Positions 62,368-64,000 of a stretch of DNA of 64,000 nucleotides are shown piece after piece. Both the position numbers and the translations under genes were made by a program. The notes beneath the pieces were generated by a model, which was not told where the DNA came from, ran no database searches, and worked only from the letters and a program-made list of their open reading frames with translations. Each line of letters opens with the position of its first letter. Within the stretch, counting starts at the first letter, position 1. The stretch spans positions 310,001 through 374,000 of the forward strand of contig NZ_CP075171.1 of the NCBI RefSeq assembly GCF_021379005.1, read 5' to 3'. Source of the DNA: Leptodesmis sichuanensis A121. Lineage in GTDB: Bacteria > Cyanobacteriota > Cyanobacteriia > Leptolyngbyales > Leptolyngbyaceae.

Positions 62368-63081
62368 CTACTCGCGAGATCCTGAATCATCGGCTAACTT
62401 CGCAATCAACGTGTGCTTAAACGCTCCGTACTCTGGAGATGCCAATCCCAGCTTCAAGCATTCCACCACCTGAGCCAGGTTCCCGGCTAACAACTCCTCC
62501 ACTGCTAACCACAGCCCCGGAAATACTTGACTTTTCCAAATGCCATCTGCATCACCTGGTAAGTTTACATAAATGCCTTCCTGCCAGACAAACCAATCAA
62601 ACGCCTGATCCAACACGCGCCATACTAGATATTCCTGCACGCCATTACGCCGGTAGACCTGCTGTTTATCATGCAAATCATAGGAGGCGCTACTAGCCGC
62701 AACTTCAACAATTAATTCTGGTGCACCCTCAATGTAATCATCTGCTGTAATGCGAGATTGCCCTCCGGCGGTTTCTTCAATTCGCAAACAAGCATCGGGT
62801 TGTGGCTCATTATCAGCATCCAGACGAATCGTTGGGTTATCCATCAGCTCAACACCAGGAGTTTCTTGCCAGTAGTTAAATAGCCAGCCCATGATTGCGG
62901 CATGAGGTTTACCATGTCTTCTTGCCCGCACGGGAGATGCCATAAATACTCGTCCTTCAATGAGTTCCGCTTTCTGGTGCTTGGGCATGGCATGGTATCG
63001 CTGCTCAAACTCAAGCCGAGTTAGGCGATCGCCATTCTCTAAGGGGGGAAGTGGCTGGGATTGCTTGGACGTGACAATCAT
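62368..63081 (-). CDS. Uma2-family (DUF820) endonuclease
   Basis: 237 residues with the PD-(D/E)xK pattern of the family: AELIEGRVFMASPVR (first Glu), IRLDADNEPQPDACLRIE (Asp), GAPELIVEVAASSASYDLHDKQQVYRRNGVQEYLVW (E-x-x with following K/Y region). Such genes are present in dozens of copies in many cyanobacteria; physiological role not clear. No neighbours share its direction closely. Confidence 0.92.
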   Translation of the reverse strand: MIVTSKQSQPLPPLENGDRLTRLEFEQRYHAMPKHQKAELIEGRVFMASPVRARRHGKPHAAIMGWLFNYWQETPGVELMDNPTIRLDADNEPQPDACLRIEETAGGQSRITADDYIEGAPELIVEVAASSASYDLHDKQQVYRRNGVQEYLVWRVLDQAFDWFVWQEGIYVNLPGDADGIWKSQVFPGLWLAVEELLAGNLAQVVECLKLGLASPEYGAFKHTLIAKLADDSGSRE

Positions 63082-63167
63082 CTGCTTGCCCTTTATGTTT
63101 TCACCTGCGGACGTTGAAGCTTTGAATTCTATCTTACTTCGCAGAAAAGGTCAGTGCGATCGCAAGG

Positions 63168-63250
63168 CTTTTGTAGGGTGGATTAGCTGACCGTCATAAC
63201 GTATCACTCAAGAAGTGATGCGTTACGCTACGCTAACTCATCCTACAAAA
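63168..63250. repeat. MITE-like dispersed repeat
   Basis: TTTGTAGGGTGGATTAGC and its near complement GCTAACTCATCCTACAAAA bound an 83-base palindromic unit with CATAACGTATCACT and AGTGATGCGTTA as inner arms. A common cyanobacterial interspersed repeat type. It lies between the Uma2 and the amidohydrolase genes. Confidence 0.75.
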
Positions 63251-63304
63251 GCTCCTTCTGCCTTCTGCCATTAACCCCTTGGGGGGGTGGGGAGTATGCC
63301 TTCT

Positions 63305-64000
63305 CTATCGAGTTGCCAGTGCTAGGTCTGGTGATTCCTGACAATAGCTAGGCAGGGATTGACGCAGGCGATCGCCATACAGGGCCAGGGCATTGCCTCC
63401 TAAGAGACGGGCAAGGTGGTCACGATCGTAGTTGGTTTTGGTGGCAGCATCCCGAACACAGTTTTGCAGCACGCCATCCCAGTGGCCGTAGTCGCCGGAG
63501 AAGCAGGCCAGTCGTTTGCCCACTTCGCCCATTGCCAGATGCATGTACGTGGGAGCCGGATCATCGGATTCAAAGGAGACAAAAATTTGCCCCCGCTCGA
63601 AATACTCCATGGGATCCCGGTGGCGCAGATCGTAATGTTCGTACAGGCTGGCATCGTCGATTTGGGTGGGGTCGTGTTCCTTTGTCCACAGCAGATCAAA
63701 CAAATTCTTCACCTGACTGATCACACTGGTGCTGTTATGGGTGCCTCGTTCCTGCAGCATCAGCTTGGTGACATCCATCACAGAGGGACGGTAGGGATGT
63801 TTAGGATCAAAGTCGCGAATGCGTTTTTCCCAGTGTTCGTGCATGGCGTGAGCCAAGTCAGGAAGCCAGCCACAACCGCCTTCCAGAAACCCAACGCGCA
63901 GGGTGGGGCATTGTTCAAAGGCACCATCGAAAACCATGCGGGTCATAGCGTGCTGTTGCTGGTTGCGCTGCACAAAGATATGGGTCAGCACAAAGGTTTC
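63305..64000 (-). CDS. Amidohydrolase family protein, 5' end outside window
   Basis: About 231 C-terminal codons; the frame is open to the right edge (ETFVLTHIFVQRNQQQHAMT). Amidohydrolase-2-like: FLEGGCGWLPDLAHAMHEHW, QIFVSFESDDPAPTYMHLAMGEVG, ACFSGDYGHWDGVLQNCVRD, DHLARLLGGNALALYG. The His and the Asp in SGDYGHWDG are probable metal or catalytic ligands of the TIM barrel. Family members hydrolyse or decarboxylate small organic acids; the substrate is not known here. Confidence 0.88.
   Translation of the reverse strand, partial: ETFVLTHIFVQRNQQQHAMTRMVFDGAFEQCPTLRVGFLEGGCGWLPDLAHAMHEHWEKRIRDFDPKHPYRPSVMDVTKLMLQERGTHNSTSVISQVKNLFDLLWTKEHDPTQIDDASLYEHYDLRHRDPMEYFERGQIFVSFESDDPAPTYMHLAMGEVGKRLACFSGDYGHWDGVLQNCVRDAATKTNYDRDHLARLLGGNALALYGDRLRQSLPSYCQESPDLALATR

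Overview
This window comes from a cyanobacterial chromosome. GCGATCGC (HIP1-type) palindromes are scattered throughout, and the flanking genes are typical of cyanobacteria: a Ycf37-type TPR protein, the proton-extrusion protein PcxA, an HhoA/HtrA protease, glycogen phosphorylase, and an Acs/Pta pair. I cannot fix the genus. The NACHT/HEAT proteins, many toxin-antitoxin pairs and dense insertion sequences fit a large-genome, probably filamentous, cyanobacterium.

Layout. (1) 1-7841, ordinary chromosome: glgP (cut by the window edge), a histidine phosphatase, an HDAC-family deacetylase, acs and pta. (2) 8197-49515, a chromosomal integron. A minus-strand integron integrase (8197-9159) is followed by a possible LexA-type box, six 40-41 bp hairpin-forming tandem repeats (9287-9536), an attI-like junction (9543), and a cassette array with 17 attC-like sites between 9772 and 49515, all in one orientation. 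(3) 49516-50338, decayed IS256 and IS701 pieces at the distal end of the array. (4) 50339-64000, ordinary chromosome again: ycf37, an EamA transporter, hhoA, pcxA, a P-loop recombination-type protein, an eight-repeat protein of unknown role, a fatty acid hydroxylase-type protein, an Mpo1-like protein, a membrane GTPase, a Uma2 endonuclease and an amidohydrolase cut by the right edge.

Cassette contents in order. Three near-identical 306-308 bp apparently non-coding cassettes; a broken membrane protein plus HicBA; a helical protein plus a PIN toxin/antitoxin; two more of the 306-308 bp cassettes; a gene split by an ISKra4-type element plus BrnTA; a second BrnTA; another copy of the short cassette carrying a 139-bp MITE; a 5.6 kb cassette with a NACHT-HEAT STAND protein, its small partner and a UPF0175/DUF3368 pair; a truncated short cassette; a ~9 kb minus-strand RiPP-like island; a UPF0175/DUF3368 pair; an IS982 (with IS630 nested in it) followed by mrr and HNH; HigBA on the minus strand; a 5.8 kb cassette with a CU044_2847 protein, a trypsin-NACHT-HEAT protein and another UPF0175/DUF3368 pair; and an IS701 followed by BrnTA and an unknown gene.

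The most unusual content is of two kinds. First, STAND/NACHT conflict systems travel as very large integron cassettes, and each ends in the same UPF0175-DUF3368 toxin-antitoxin module. Second, the island at 24549-33275 encodes two related precursor-like peptides with the same 14-residue Cys-rich C-terminus, a radical SAM/SPASM protein, a phosphoribosyltransferase, a zinc-ribbon protein, a Het-C-like protein and a V8/trypsin-like protease. ISKra4-family elements have broken the radical SAM gene twice and the protease gene once. All insertions left clean 9-bp target duplications, so both ancestral genes can be rebuilt exactly in frame (483 and 309 residues). No tRNA, rRNA or CRISPR array was seen.
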